From Saccharofermentans sp. (GTDB taxonomy: Bacteria > Bacillota > Clostridia > Saccharofermentanales > Saccharofermentanaceae), in NCBI GenBank assembly GCA_024688685.1, contig JAILDX010000017.1, forward strand, positions 62,001-126,000: 64,000 nt of DNA, written 5' to 3'. The notes beneath the pieces are model-generated. The model searched no databases and was not told the origin of the DNA. It was given only the letters and a program-made list of their open reading frames with translations. The first letter of the stretch is position 1, and every line of letters starts with the position of its first letter. Positions 8,270 through 17,268 of this stretch are shown piece after piece. The position numbers and the translations under genes are program-made.

Positions 8270-9120
8270 TACTTTTCCCAACCTGCTTTCCTGAAAGCAT
8301 CTCCTATGACTGACGGCATATCCTGAGGGAGCATTGCCCTGGTGCCCATCCGGTCTCTTAATATCCTGCCGCACACGCTGTGCAGGAACACACCTGATAC
8401 GGCTGCATCAAACGGGTCCATCCCCTGAGCCAGAAGACCTGTGATAAGTCCTGCAAGGACATCACCCGAGCCGCCCTTTGCCATACCGTCATTATCGCCA
8501 TCGTTGACACAGCATCTGCCGTCCGGCGAGGATACTGTTGTCCTGTGACCTTTTAATACTACAATGCACCCCGTCTCTTTTGCAAACCCGGAGCCGTTGC
8601 CCGTTCCTTTGAGCCTTGCGAACTCACCGGGATGTGGTGTTATTACAGTCGTTCCCTTCGCCCTTTCCTTAAGGAGCGGCATCAGACGCCCGATATTGGA
8701 CGCCAGCAGATTGATGGCGCCGGCATCGATAACGAGCAGGGGCGCATTCCCGATAACATATTCGAGAACAGCAAGAGATCTTTTGTCACTCTCATCAATT
8801 CCGGGACCGATAAGACAGGCTCCGGCCTTTCTCATATAGAATGAGAGCAGTCTGATCGTCGAAGTCTCCGTCTCCTCCCATTCACTGAAAAGGGCACACG
8901 GATAGTTTGCCCTCGTGGAATCAAGGCTTCCTGAGGGGGCAAATACTCTTACCATCCCCACACCGCTTCGTAAAGCAGTTCCTGCGGCGAGCGTCTGCGC
9001 ACCCGGCATCAGTCTGCTGCCCGCGATTATGAGAGCAGTACCGAACGTACCCTTATGGCCGTCGTGTTCCCTCGCCGGGCAGAGCGCACCGATCATGTCA
9101 GACGTGATGATCTCTTCCAT
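8269..9120 (-). CDS. nnrD: ADP/ATP-dependent (S)-NAD(P)H-hydrate dehydratase
   Basis: Metabolite-repair kinase-fold enzyme that restores hydrated NAD(P)H. Seen: GTFGTALIIAGSRLMPGA near the N-terminus, TVITPHPGEFARL, IVVLKGHRTTVSSPDG and the catalytic/anion-hole motif MAKGGSGDVLAGLITGLLAQ. 283 residues, i.e. only the dehydratase domain; the epimerase domain (NnrE) that is often fused in bacteria is absent and not in the window. Start ATG at 9120 overlaps the metA stop and is coupled to it; its own stop overlaps alr. Confidence 0.9.
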   Translation of the reverse strand: MEEIITSDMIGALCPAREHDGHKGTFGTALIIAGSRLMPGAQTLAAGTALRSGVGMVRVFAPSGSLDSTRANYPCALFSEWEETETSTIRLLSFYMRKAGACLIGPGIDESDKRSLAVLEYVIGNAPLLVIDAGAINLLASNIGRLMPLLKERAKGTTVITPHPGEFARLKGTGNGSGFAKETGCIVVLKGHRTTVSSPDGRCCVNDGDNDGMAKGGSGDVLAGLITGLLAQGMDPFDAAVSGVFLHSVCGRILRDRMGTRAMLPQDMPSVIGDAFRKAGWEK

Positions 9121-10061
9121 CAGTTCTCTCCGTGATCCATCCCTGCGATCAGGTGGATATCAAAAGGCGTTTCCTGATATACGTAGTAATTAAGCCAGTT
9201 CGTAAAGAGGAGCGTTGCCGATGATCTCCAGCGAAGCAGAGCCGGCTTTGTCGGATCGTCGTCAGGATAATAGTTAACGGGGATATCGATCGGGAGACCT
9301 AGTCCCTTATCGCGCTTATACTCGCTGTCCAGCGTATTTACGTCATACTCCGAATGACCTGTGATAAAGATCTGCCTTCCCTTGAGATCGGAAACGCAGT
9401 ACACGCCTGACTCCTCCGACTCGGACAGGATGCGGAGATTCTTTACTTTCTCGATATCCTCCCTGTGGAGCTCTGTATGTCTGCTGTGCGGAACGTAGAA
9501 AACATCGTCAAAGCCCCTGAAAAGCTTAACGGGCTTGCTGTATGTCATCTTATGCTCAAATATCCCGAAACACTTCTTGGGGAGCTTATACTTCGGCACT
9601 CCGTAATGGTAGTAGAGACCGGCCATCGCACCCCAGCATATATGGAGTGTGGAATAAACATGAGTCTTGCTCCATTCCATGATCTCACAGAGCTCGGGCC
9701 AGTAATCGACATCCTCGAATTCGAGAAGTTCGACAGGTGCTCCCGTTATGATCATTCCGTCATAGAAGTTCTCCTTGATCTGATCAAACGTCTCGTAGAA
9801 CTTCGTGAGGTGCTCGGCTGTCGTGTGTGCCGAGACATGTGAAGCTGTATGGATAAGGTCGATATCGATCTGTATGGGTGAGTTCGAAAGAGCTCTTAAT
9901 ATCTGAGTCTCTGTCACGACCTTATTGGGCATCAGATTAAGAATGACGATCTTAATCGGTCTGATGTCCTGTGTAAGAGCCCTTGTCTCTTCCATGACAA
10001 AGATCCTTTCCTGTTCGAGCGTGGCTCTTGCAGGCAGATTATTTGCTATTCTAATGGGCAT
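9120..10061 (-). CDS. metA: Homoserine O-acetyltransferase (MetA type)
   Basis: First step of methionine synthesis from homoserine. 313 residues with the MetA signature [12 protein letters not shown], catalytic Cys142 in [10 protein letters not shown], and the C-terminal HSEYD. Residue 111 is Glu (GAPVE), the position shown in the family to select acetyl-CoA over succinyl-CoA (Gly in the E. coli enzyme); so despite the usual label homoserine O-succinyltransferase the acyl donor is most likely acetyl-CoA. GGAGG lies seven bases before the ATG. It sits 15 bases after the uridine-kinase-like gene and overlaps nnrD. No SAM riboswitch or T-box is seen upstream. Confidence 0.93.
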   Translation of the reverse strand: MPIRIANNLPARATLEQERIFVMEETRALTQDIRPIKIVILNLMPNKVVTETQILRALSNSPIQIDIDLIHTASHVSAHTTAEHLTKFYETFDQIKENFYDGMIITGAPVELLEFEDVDYWPELCEIMEWSKTHVYSTLHICWGAMAGLYYHYGVPKYKLPKKCFGIFEHKMTYSKPVKLFRGFDDVFYVPHSRHTELHREDIEKVKNLRILSESEESGVYCVSDLKGRQIFITGHSEYDVNTLDSEYKRDKGLGLPIDIPVNYYPDDDPTKPALLRWRSSATLLFTNWLNYYVYQETPFDIHLIAGMDHGEN

Positions 10062-10076
10062 TATTATGCCTCCTTA

Positions 10077-11087
10077 TCAGTTACTGATGAATTCGTTCAG
10101 GATCGATGACTCCGGAACTCTGGCAGGATCAACCACGGGGATCAGCTCAAGGTGCTTAAGCAGCTTTCCTGCTCTTGCGATAGCTGCATCGAGGTCCGCA
10201 AACGGTTTGCCCGTCTCTGATCTTTCCATAAAGACGTTGGGCTCCAGCGTGCCGCTGTAAGCATCCTTAAGTGCGGTCCTGATATCGCTTAAAGCCATAG
10301 GTGCGATAACAAGCGGCTCATACATAAGGAACGAATTAACGTGATATGTTGCCGCTGCCAGATAATCATCAAAGAAGTCCTGTTCCGACTTCTCAATCAT
10401 CGGCCAGTAATCGATCGTTGCAAGCGCATGTGCAGCTCTGTGGCGGTAATCCCTGACGATTCGGCGGAGAAGTCTTATCTCAACCTTATCCATCAGCTTT
10501 GTATCGTGATAAACGTTGCCGTACGGCATAATGAAAACCTTGGCACACGTCTTCTCAGGGATATCGCCCGATATCCTTGGAGACAGTCCGTGCAGACCTT
10601 CAACGACGAGGATGCCATCCTCAGGAAGTACGATAGCTCTGCTCTCGTCACCTTCCATAGGCTTTCTTGTCATGAAATCAAAAATGGGCGGGATAACCTT
10701 TTTGCCCGCGATGATATCCTTGATATCTCTTGAGATCCTGTCCACATCAAGTGCTTCGATAGTCTCAAAATCAGGTCTTCCCTGCTCGTCAAATGTCAGA
10801 GAAGCCATCTTATAGTAATCATCGAGCGACAGAAATGAAGCCTTTCTGCCATGGCGTTCAAAGCCCTGGGAAAGCCTCATCGTAAAAGTCGTCTTGCCTG
10901 ATGAAGTAGGTCCTGAGATGAAGATCGCCTTCTTATCGGGATCTCCCAGAATATCTTCTATTATGTTATCTATTCTGCTGAGGAAAAGCTCTTCGGATCT
11001 TGTAATGAGATCTGTGAGCTTCTTGCCGCCCAGACTTTCTTCCAATTCCTCTATCGTTATATCAAGTCTGTCCTGAAGTTCTGCCAT
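10077..11087 (-). CDS. Uridine kinase / phosphoribulokinase-family nucleoside kinase
   Basis: P-loop kinase of the Udk/PRK superfamily, 336 residues. Residues about 50-75 hold ISGPTSSGKTTFTMRLSQ (Walker A), followed by FLSLDDYYKMA (Asp that binds the substrate), FDFMTRKP, and ILVVEGLHGLSP (Walker B region). The extra 45 N-terminal residues and a C-terminal tail match the longer clostridial nucleoside kinases related to the C-terminal half of TGS-Udk fusion proteins, rather than the about 210-residue classical Udk. Uridine/cytidine phosphorylation is likely but not certain. AGGAGA precedes the ATG; metA follows within 15 bases. Confidence 0.8.
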   Translation of the reverse strand: MAELQDRLDITIEELEESLGGKKLTDLITRSEELFLSRIDNIIEDILGDPDKKAIFISGPTSSGKTTFTMRLSQGFERHGRKASFLSLDDYYKMASLTFDEQGRPDFETIEALDVDRISRDIKDIIAGKKVIPPIFDFMTRKPMEGDESRAIVLPEDGILVVEGLHGLSPRISGDIPEKTCAKVFIMPYGNVYHDTKLMDKVEIRLLRRIVRDYRHRAAHALATIDYWPMIEKSEQDFFDDYLAAATYHVNSFLMYEPLVIAPMALSDIRTALKDAYSGTLEPNVFMERSETGKPFADLDAAIARAGKLLKHLELIPVVDPARVPESSILNEFISN

Positions 11088-11111
11088 ATATCTCTCCTGT
11101 TGGTATACCTC

Positions 11112-11717
11112 TTACCTTGTAGGAAAAAATCTCTTTATCACGAAACGGTTGATCAGCCAGTCGTATCCGAACTGAAGTCCTACAAAGATCAGGTAGATGA
11201 TCCCGGGGATCGCAATCGCTGCCGCCGTAAAAAGTACTGCTACGAGGACTACGTGGATACCGCCTGCGAGAACAGCTATGACTGTCGCAAATGATCCTGT
11301 ACTTCCGGCAAATCTCTCAGTATAAGACTCAAGTGTCTGGTTGAGATATGTCATCAGATATTCCTGAATGCCTGACTTCTGGATCGTTATCCTTGACAGT
11401 ATCTGGCTCGTCGTAAAGCTTACAACAAGGTAAGATTTGAATATTTTCTCAAGTAATATAAGTATCTTGCCTGCAAGAGGCATTCGATAATACCTGAAAC
11501 AGATAAATGGACATCCCAGGAACAGGAGTCCGAAAACAATCCACTGCAAAACTCCGAATGAGCCAAAACCCAGCAGATGCTTACCGAAAACAAAAGAATA
11601 GAGGACGACGCAGTCGACAAAAAGGCCATACAGGATAAACAGACCCAAGTGACGTCTGTTCTCAAAATCTGTATCGCTCCAGATCCTTCCTAGAAATAAA
11701 CCTTCCAGATAATCCAA
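11112..11717 (-). CDS. Membrane protein of unknown function
   Basis: I do not recognise this 201-residue protein. It has about four or five hydrophobic segments: residues about 25-45 (LGLFILYGLFVDCVVLYSF), 52-75, 85-105, and two near the C-terminus (VIAVLAGGIHVVLVAVLF, AIAIPGIIYLIFVGLQF), and ends in a basic tail RFVIKRFFPTR that should lie in the cytosol. The start is a TTG at 11717, nine bases after AGGAG; no ATG is available near it. It lies 24 bases above the nucleoside-kinase gene on the same strand and may be co-transcribed with it. Confidence 0.6.
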   Translation of the reverse strand: MDYLEGLFLGRIWSDTDFENRRHLGLFILYGLFVDCVVLYSFVFGKHLLGFGSFGVLQWIVFGLLFLGCPFICFRYYRMPLAGKILILLEKIFKSYLVVSFTTSQILSRITIQKSGIQEYLMTYLNQTLESYTERFAGSTGSFATVIAVLAGGIHVVLVAVLFTAAAIAIPGIIYLIFVGLQFGYDWLINRFVIKRFFPTR

Positions 11718-11771
11718 TTCAACTGACTCCTCTTATAATTTGCCAACTTACATTTTATCACATCAGACCGG

Positions 11772-12179
11772 TCAATGCAGTCTGAAAGTACATTCAGTGG
11801 TGTTCTCTACCATCGTTCTCCAGTCGATCCATGCAGCGGGGAATCTGTCTGCATCCTTGTGATTCATCTTCGTGCCGTCATTGAACACGACCTTTATCTC
11901 CCACTTGCCCGAACGGACGAGAATATCCTCTTCCCTGACTGTTCCGTTGATGAAAGCATCAAGGCTCTCGAGCAGCTTGCTCTTGTGAAGCATCGCATCG
12001 ATGATCTTCTTTTTGTTATCCGTTATGCACTTGGTGAAATTGTTGTTCCACATGTAGTAATCGCGCCACTGGATAATGTTGCTGTCGAAGTCATACCTGA
12101 CCTTATACCCCTCATCGGCATAATTCCTGACTTCGATCTCGATCACTTTAATCTGTTCGTAAGCTTTCTTATAGTCCAT
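11772..12179 (-). CDS. Small conserved-looking protein of unknown function
   Basis: 135 residues, soluble, rich in charged and aromatic residues (WRDYYMWNNNFTKC, FPAAWIDWRTMVENTTEC); no signal peptide, membrane segment or known motif is seen. The second half looks like a compact beta sheet (KWEIKVVFNDGTKM). It begins six bases below the stop of the beta-propeller gene, so the two are probably expressed together and may work together. Confidence 0.6.
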   Translation of the reverse strand: MDYKKAYEQIKVIEIEVRNYADEGYKVRYDFDSNIIQWRDYYMWNNNFTKCITDNKKKIIDAMLHKSKLLESLDAFINGTVREEDILVRSGKWEIKVVFNDGTKMNHKDADRFPAAWIDWRTMVENTTECTFRLH

Positions 12180-12185
12180 AGCCCA

Positions 12186-14081
12186 TCACCCTAACGAAAT
12201 ACCGAACACTGAGCCGCCTGTCGTTCCGATGACCATGGTATTGCCATAGACGATCGGGGATGCCTCGAAAGTGAGTCCCGAGGTGGTTGCAGAGTTCGTT
12301 CCTATGTTCCGAGAACACTGGAGGTATGTAAGTCTCCTGCATTCTGTCGACGTCGCACTTACAAGGTGGATCTGGCCTATGGAGTCACCGATTACTATAT
12401 ATGCCTGTCCTGCAGCATCATAGCAGTCAACGGGTGAGCTGTAGGAATAGATATTCATATCGTATTCCCAGACCTTTGTTCCGAGATCCTTATCGTATGC
12501 CACGAGCTTATTGCCGCTCATAAGGCCTTTTGTCATGCTGTATGAGAAGATGACGAGATTGGAGATGGAATTCTTTCCGATTATGGGATTGCCGAAGCAT
12601 CCGCCGCTCTGGTCTGTCTCAGATGTCTCTCCGTTAAACGTATAGCAGGGTTCTGATGTCTGCCATATGATCTCACCTGTGAGGCCGTTGATCTTATAAA
12701 CATATGCTGCACCGCAGTACTGACCCGTGCCTCCCTGGTTATCAACCTCCGTACCGATGTACACATACGGAATACCGTTCTCTTCAGATATCGCAGGTGT
12801 CACGTCAGAGTCATCTCCGAGGACGACACACCATACCATATGGAGCGTGTTGAGGTCGAGACAGACGAGATTGCTCGTATTGTCCACGAAGTAGCCGTAA
12901 TTGCCGTAAACGGCAATGGAACTCTCAACGCCCATATGAGAACCTGAATTGTCGTTAAATATATACTTATAGCCTGTCCTGACCGGACTGATGCTTACAA
13001 CATCCTCCGTTCCGGGCGCATAAGCCGCATTAAGCTCGAAAGTATAGATGATACCGTTCTCACAGGGCCAGATGAGTGTGTCCGTATCGGGATCGATGAT
13101 CGGAGAAGAATCGAATGCTCTCCAGTGTGCCCTGTACGCACTGTCCTCCGCAGCATCATAATGATAGAGCTGATTTCCGTCTATAAGGGAATAAATATAC
13201 ATTCCGAATATTCCGCTTGTGCCGTTGTTGTCACACTGTCCGACATAGATAAGAGGATAGCCTCTGGGATCAAGCGCCGGCGTGCCCTTAATTGATGCAC
13301 CTACGTTGATGGGATCTCTCGTCTGGGCGCCTGTCTCAAGATCGAAGAAATAGATCTTGCCGTCGAGAGCCGCGCAGATAACCTCAACGAGATCCTCCTT
13401 ATTGCGGGCCGTATCATAAAGATTCATGCCCGACTTCATGTTGGAGGGCCACTTTACAGCCAAGGGCTGACCTGTCCATCTCAGACCTGACCATTCAAAA
13501 TTGAGTGTTGAAGCGAGGAGTGTCCCAATGTTATTGAACTCCCATGTCTGTGTGATAGTGCCTTCAGATATGTTTGTGTAGCCGAATGATGCGCAGTTGC
13601 GGAAATTGTTGCCTCTGAACGTAAAAATGCCCGCCAAACTTCCGTAATTGATGGGATCTTCAAACCAGATCGGATTCTCTCTTGAGTATTCAGTCAGGAA
13701 CTGGTTATCCGTGCCCGTAAATATTGTCTCTGTAAGTCCTCTTGATGACGGAACTGCATTCGTATCGATCACAGCTTCCGGATCGATGGTGACCATCGCT
13801 GTTCCCGGATAGAGAACGGCATTCTGATTTTCCGTCAGAGGGGGTACCGGTGTTGGTGTTGGAGATGCTACGGAAATGTATGTGCTTGGCTGTGAAGGGT
13901 CAATAACCTCGGGAGTGTCGCCGCTTTTGCGCTTGTTAAAATAAACGACTGCCAGAACAGTAGTCAGGATAACAAACAATACCGTCATCACGACAACGAG
14001 ACCTACTGTCCCTTCACCGGGGTCTCGGGAGGGCTTATAGTAGCTGTTGTCGGGCTCAATATATTGTTCCCTGTCGCTCAT
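12186..14081 (-). CDS. Membrane-anchored PQQ-like beta-propeller protein
   Basis: 631 residues. An N-terminal cytosolic tail is followed by one membrane segment (about 24-48, VGLVVVMTVLFVILTTVLAVVYF) and a Pro/Thr-rich linker, leaving a large extracellular domain. That domain shows the repeating blades of PQQ-like/WD-type propellers: DGKIYFFDLETGAQTRDPI, LVCLDLNTLHMVWCVVLGDD, GLTGEIIWQTSEP, DLGTKVWEYDMNIYSYSSPV. It lacks enzyme motifs of quinoprotein dehydrogenases, so a binding, scaffold or wall-associated role is likelier. Clostridial genomes carry many such proteins of unknown role. Separated by 105 bases from whiA upstream and six from the next gene. Confidence 0.75.
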   Translation of the reverse strand: MSDREQYIEPDNSYYKPSRDPGEGTVGLVVVMTVLFVILTTVLAVVYFNKRKSGDTPEVIDPSQPSTYISVASPTPTPVPPLTENQNAVLYPGTAMVTIDPEAVIDTNAVPSSRGLTETIFTGTDNQFLTEYSRENPIWFEDPINYGSLAGIFTFRGNNFRNCASFGYTNISEGTITQTWEFNNIGTLLASTLNFEWSGLRWTGQPLAVKWPSNMKSGMNLYDTARNKEDLVEVICAALDGKIYFFDLETGAQTRDPINVGASIKGTPALDPRGYPLIYVGQCDNNGTSGIFGMYIYSLIDGNQLYHYDAAEDSAYRAHWRAFDSSPIIDPDTDTLIWPCENGIIYTFELNAAYAPGTEDVVSISPVRTGYKYIFNDNSGSHMGVESSIAVYGNYGYFVDNTSNLVCLDLNTLHMVWCVVLGDDSDVTPAISEENGIPYVYIGTEVDNQGGTGQYCGAAYVYKINGLTGEIIWQTSEPCYTFNGETSETDQSGGCFGNPIIGKNSISNLVIFSYSMTKGLMSGNKLVAYDKDLGTKVWEYDMNIYSYSSPVDCYDAAGQAYIVIGDSIGQIHLVSATSTECRRLTYLQCSRNIGTNSATTSGLTFEASPIVYGNTMVIGTTGGSVFGISLG

Positions 14082-14186
14082 TTTTGATCCTCAAACACTC
14101 CACACACGCTTAACACCAAGCGGAAATTGTGTAGTATTTTATCACATATGGCAAGCATTCTCAAATAACCGCCTTTCAGCCCGTAT

Positions 14187-15071
14187 TTAAATGGTCTCTG
14201 CGATCTCCAAAAGCTTGGTAATCCTGTGGTTCATACCCGACTTCCCTATAGGCGGATCCATCATCTGACCAAGCTCCGTGATCGACGCTTCCGGGTTCCT
14301 GTAATGAGCATCTAACGTATCCTTTAATTCCTTCGGCAGTTTGCCCCTTATCCCCGCCTTTACGATCTTGTCAAAGGCCACGCTTCTCTTGGCGCTCGCA
14401 TTGGCGGTCCTCTTCAGATTGCCGGAATCGCAGTTGAACGTTCTCATAACCCTGCCGTTTACGTCTTTTGCCGCCCTGATGTTCTCGAAATCCATAACCG
14501 CATTCATCGCACCGATGACGCCGAGGAAATCCGCCACCTTATCACCATTCTTGAAATACAGCAGCATATATGTGTCGCGCTCAGCTCTTAATGGCTCTAT
14601 ATCAAACATTTCGAGCATGGAGATCACGAGTGCCACGATCTTCTCATTGGATATTCGAAGCTCTACCCTGTATGATTTCTCAGGATCTGCACAGTATCCT
14701 GAAGACAGAAAAGCTCCCCTCAGAAAGCATTTCACGAACTCTGTATTGAGAAGCAGGATATCCTTCGCATTATCGAGAAAACAGGGACTCATCAGACTGT
14801 AGAACGAAGTGAACGACTGCTGCAGGACCATTATCTTATTGCCCTTTACAAGGTGAACAAAACCGTCCTTGGCAAGCATGCCTGCCAGCTGAAGGCAAGC
14901 CTGAGGAGTAGTCCTTACATATGTTGACGGGAATGATATTCCTTCCGGTGATGCCGCGCAGAACGCACCTGCAATTACAGCCTGGCGCTCGGTCACTGTT
15001 CTTGATCTTACCTGGCTGATCTCGTTCTTTATCCTGTCGGAAAAAGAAATGATCTCAGACGGATCACTCAT
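14187..15071 (-). CDS. whiA: DNA-binding protein WhiA
   Basis: Conserved Gram-positive protein with a degenerate LAGLIDADG homing-endonuclease fold and a C-terminal helix-turn-helix; affects cell division and chromosome segregation in Bacillus and sporulation in Streptomyces. Seen: RGAFLSSGYCADPEKSYRVEL in the N-terminal half and NCDSGNLKRTANASAKR then LGQMMDPPIGKSGMNHRI (HTH with the typical GKSGVNHR motif). I chose ATG 15071 because AAGGA lies eight bases upstream; two in-frame ATGs further up (15080, 15089) lack this. It overlaps the upstream fusion gene by eight bases. The yvcK gene that usually sits between rapZ and whiA is missing here. Confidence 0.93.
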   Translation of the reverse strand: MSDPSEIISFSDRIKNEISQVRSRTVTERQAVIAGAFCAASPEGISFPSTYVRTTPQACLQLAGMLAKDGFVHLVKGNKIMVLQQSFTSFYSLMSPCFLDNAKDILLLNTEFVKCFLRGAFLSSGYCADPEKSYRVELRISNEKIVALVISMLEMFDIEPLRAERDTYMLLYFKNGDKVADFLGVIGAMNAVMDFENIRAAKDVNGRVMRTFNCDSGNLKRTANASAKRSVAFDKIVKAGIRGKLPKELKDTLDAHYRNPEASITELGQMMDPPIGKSGMNHRITKLLEIAETI

Positions 15072-16341
15072 CACAGGCATCCTTATCAATATCTCTGTGT
15101 GTGACGTTTACGATATAACCGAGATCCCTCAGCTTACCCGCAAGCGATTCCGCACAGTAAACGGACCTGTGATGGCCGCCCGTACATCCCACGGCTACCT
15201 TGAAAACGCCGTTATGCTTCTGTGCTGATGCGAGGAGAACCGCGCCCCTGAATCCGGTAATGAGTCTTCCCGTCTCCGGAAAGCCCGAAAGATACTTCTT
15301 GACCGGCTTATCAAGTCCTGAATACTCCCTTAACTCGGGTTCCCAGTAAGGGTTCTTAAGACTTCTTGCATCAAGTATGAGATCTGCATCCTCAGGCATT
15401 CCGTACTTAAACCCGAATGAGCTTATCTCAACTCTCGTTCCGTCTCCGAAATCACCGATGATCCTGACCTCGGGATCAAGCCTTACCCCGAACTTATCGT
15501 GCACCTTGTTGGATACATCCATGATAAGCTCATATACTTCCTTGGCAGATGCCTCTCCGCCATTATTAACAATGAAACCGCAGTGCTTGGGAGATACCTG
15601 GGCCTTGCTTCCCTCTCTCGAATATCCGCGCAGACCTGCCTCATCGATCAGCTTGCCGGCAAACAGTCCCTCGGGACGCTTAAATGCAGATCCTGCAGAC
15701 GGAACATCAAGAGGCTGGGAGCTCATTCTTCTCTCCCTGTACTCGCTTATCCTGGACTTTATCTCTTCCTTGTTGCCCCTTCTGACTTCAGCCGTGATCT
15801 CTGTAATAACAAAGATCTTGTCAGCTCTTGCCATCTCGGCAAACACACTCGTCCTGTAATCGAACTGTAGTTCTTCACCGCTGATCTCCTGAATATCGAG
15901 GTTCTCGTCGATAAATCTGACCTTCCTGACGATATCCTTGATCTCTCCGCCATATGCACCGGCGTTCATGAAGACACCGCCGCCAAGCGTTCCGGGAATA
16001 CCGCAAGCAAACTCGGTCCCCTCAAATCCCGCATCGGCGATCTTCATTGCGAAGGACATCAGAAGGATTCCGGCACCTGCCTTAACAACAGCCGTGTCTC
16101 CCTTATCATCTATATCTATATAAGAGAGTGCCTTCCCTATCTTTATTACGAGTCCGTCGAAACCCTTATCCGATATAAGGCAGTTCGCACCGCCGCCGAG
16201 AATGAACACAGGAAGACCGCGCTCTCTTGCAAATCTGAGATCGCTGATTATCTCTTCCTCGCTGGCAGGCTCGTCAAAATACTTTGCCGTTCCGCCGCAT
16301 CTGAATGTTGTCAATGGTTTGAGAAGTACATCTTCTCTCAT
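15064..16341 (-). CDS. murB: Fusion: UDP-N-acetylenolpyruvoylglucosamine reductase (MurB) + RapZ C-terminal domain
   Basis: 425 residues. Residues 1 to about 298 are a complete MurB, the FAD enzyme that makes UDP-MurNAc: FAD-binding LGGGANCLISDKG (48-60), GIPGTLGGGVFMNAGAYGGE, DYRTSVF, catalytic Ser in PSAGSAFKRP, and LDPEVRIIG with the catalytic Glu. From about 302 to 418 follows the RapZ/YvcJ C-terminal domain: ISSFGFKYGMPEDADLILDA, then VAVGCTGGHHRSVYCAE. There is no stop or start between them and no RapZ N-terminal P-loop kinase domain. In E. coli the RapZ C-terminal domain binds RNA and glucosamine-6-phosphate and steers GlmS synthesis. The gene overlaps hprK by four bases and whiA by eight, in the place where Clostridia carry separate murB and rapZ. 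Confidence 0.9.
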   Translation of the reverse strand: MREDVLLKPLTTFRCGGTAKYFDEPASEEEIISDLRFARERGLPVFILGGGANCLISDKGFDGLVIKIGKALSYIDIDDKGDTAVVKAGAGILLMSFAMKIADAGFEGTEFACGIPGTLGGGVFMNAGAYGGEIKDIVRKVRFIDENLDIQEISGEELQFDYRTSVFAEMARADKIFVITEITAEVRRGNKEEIKSRISEYRERRMSSQPLDVPSAGSAFKRPEGLFAGKLIDEAGLRGYSREGSKAQVSPKHCGFIVNNGGEASAKEVYELIMDVSNKVHDKFGVRLDPEVRIIGDFGDGTRVEISSFGFKYGMPEDADLILDARSLKNPYWEPELREYSGLDKPVKKYLSGFPETGRLITGFRGAVLLASAQKHNGVFKVAVGCTGGHHRSVYCAESLAGKLRDLGYIVNVTHRDIDKDACDE

Positions 16342-17267
16342 GTCGTCTGGCCTCCCGGGAATACACGCGAAACTAAATCTTTTGCGGCATTATATCCCAT
16401 CTTCTTAACTCTGAAGTTGATTGCTGCAACCTCGACTATTATAGCGAGATTACGGCCTGGTGCAACAGGAATGGTAATGGAAGGCACATCGATCCCGAGT
16501 ATCTCGGTCGTCTCATCTGAAAGACCGAGTCTGTCATATGTCTTATTGTCGTCCCATCTCTCAAGATTGATAACGAAATCGATATTCTCGGAAACCTTTA
16601 CGGACGATACGCCGTACAGTTCCTTAACGTCCAATATACCGATGCCCCTTATCTCAATTAGATGTCTTATAACGTCAGGCGCACTGCCCACAAGCGTTGT
16701 ATCGGAGATCTTTCTTATCTCAACCTGGTCATCCGCTATGAGTCTGTGGCCTCTCTTAACTATCTCAAGGGCTGTCTCAGACTTACCTACACCACTCTCA
16801 CCAAGGATAAGGATTCCTTCACCGTTAACCTCAACGAGAACTCCGTGCATTGACACTCTAGGTGCGAGTTCAGCTCTCAGATACGCAACTATCTCAGTGA
16901 TGATGTCTGAGGTCGCATCGCTCGTTCTGAGTATCGGAGTATTATATGCTGCCGCCGACTCCAGGATCTCCTCATGCACCTCGTGGTTACGCGTGATCAG
17001 GAGTGCAGGTATCTCTTTCTCAAAGAGAGCATCCATTGAACTCTTACGGTCAGCAGGTGACAGATTGTCGAGATATGCATGCTCCATATTACCGATGACC
17101 TGGATACGGTCCGGTCCGAAATGGTCGTAATATCCCGCAAGCTGCAGACCCGGTCTTGTACAGTCGGCAACACATATCCTGCGCGCCTCAATATCACCCG
17201 GATCATATACGACTTCCAGATCAAAATCCTTGATTATCTTTGACAGAAATACGCTTGAGTAAGGCAT
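16338..17267 (-). CDS. hprK: HPr kinase/phosphorylase
   Basis: Phosphorylates HPr on Ser46 in response to glycolytic intermediates and so drives CcpA-type catabolite control. 309 residues. Seen: SMHGVLVEVNGEGILILG leading into Walker A GESGVGKSETALEIV, the phosphorylase motif region LIADDQVEIRKI, and the family signature LIEIRGIGILDVKELYG. One base separates it from bcp upstream, and it overlaps the MurB-RapZ gene by four bases. Its place in an operon headed by cellodextrin phosphorylase links carbon intake and carbon control. Confidence 0.95.
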   Translation of the reverse strand: MPYSSVFLSKIIKDFDLEVVYDPGDIEARRICVADCTRPGLQLAGYYDHFGPDRIQVIGNMEHAYLDNLSPADRKSSMDALFEKEIPALLITRNHEVHEEILESAAAYNTPILRTSDATSDIITEIVAYLRAELAPRVSMHGVLVEVNGEGILILGESGVGKSETALEIVKRGHRLIADDQVEIRKISDTTLVGSAPDVIRHLIEIRGIGILDVKELYGVSSVKVSENIDFVINLERWDDNKTYDRLGLSDETTEILGIDVPSITIPVAPGRNLAIIVEVAAINFRVKKMGYNAAKDLVSRVFPGGQTT

Positions 17268-17268
17268 A

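Noticed and set aside
9120..10076. SAM riboswitch or T-box before metA
   Set aside because: Only 15 bases separate metA from the upstream gene; there is no room or structure for a riboswitch.
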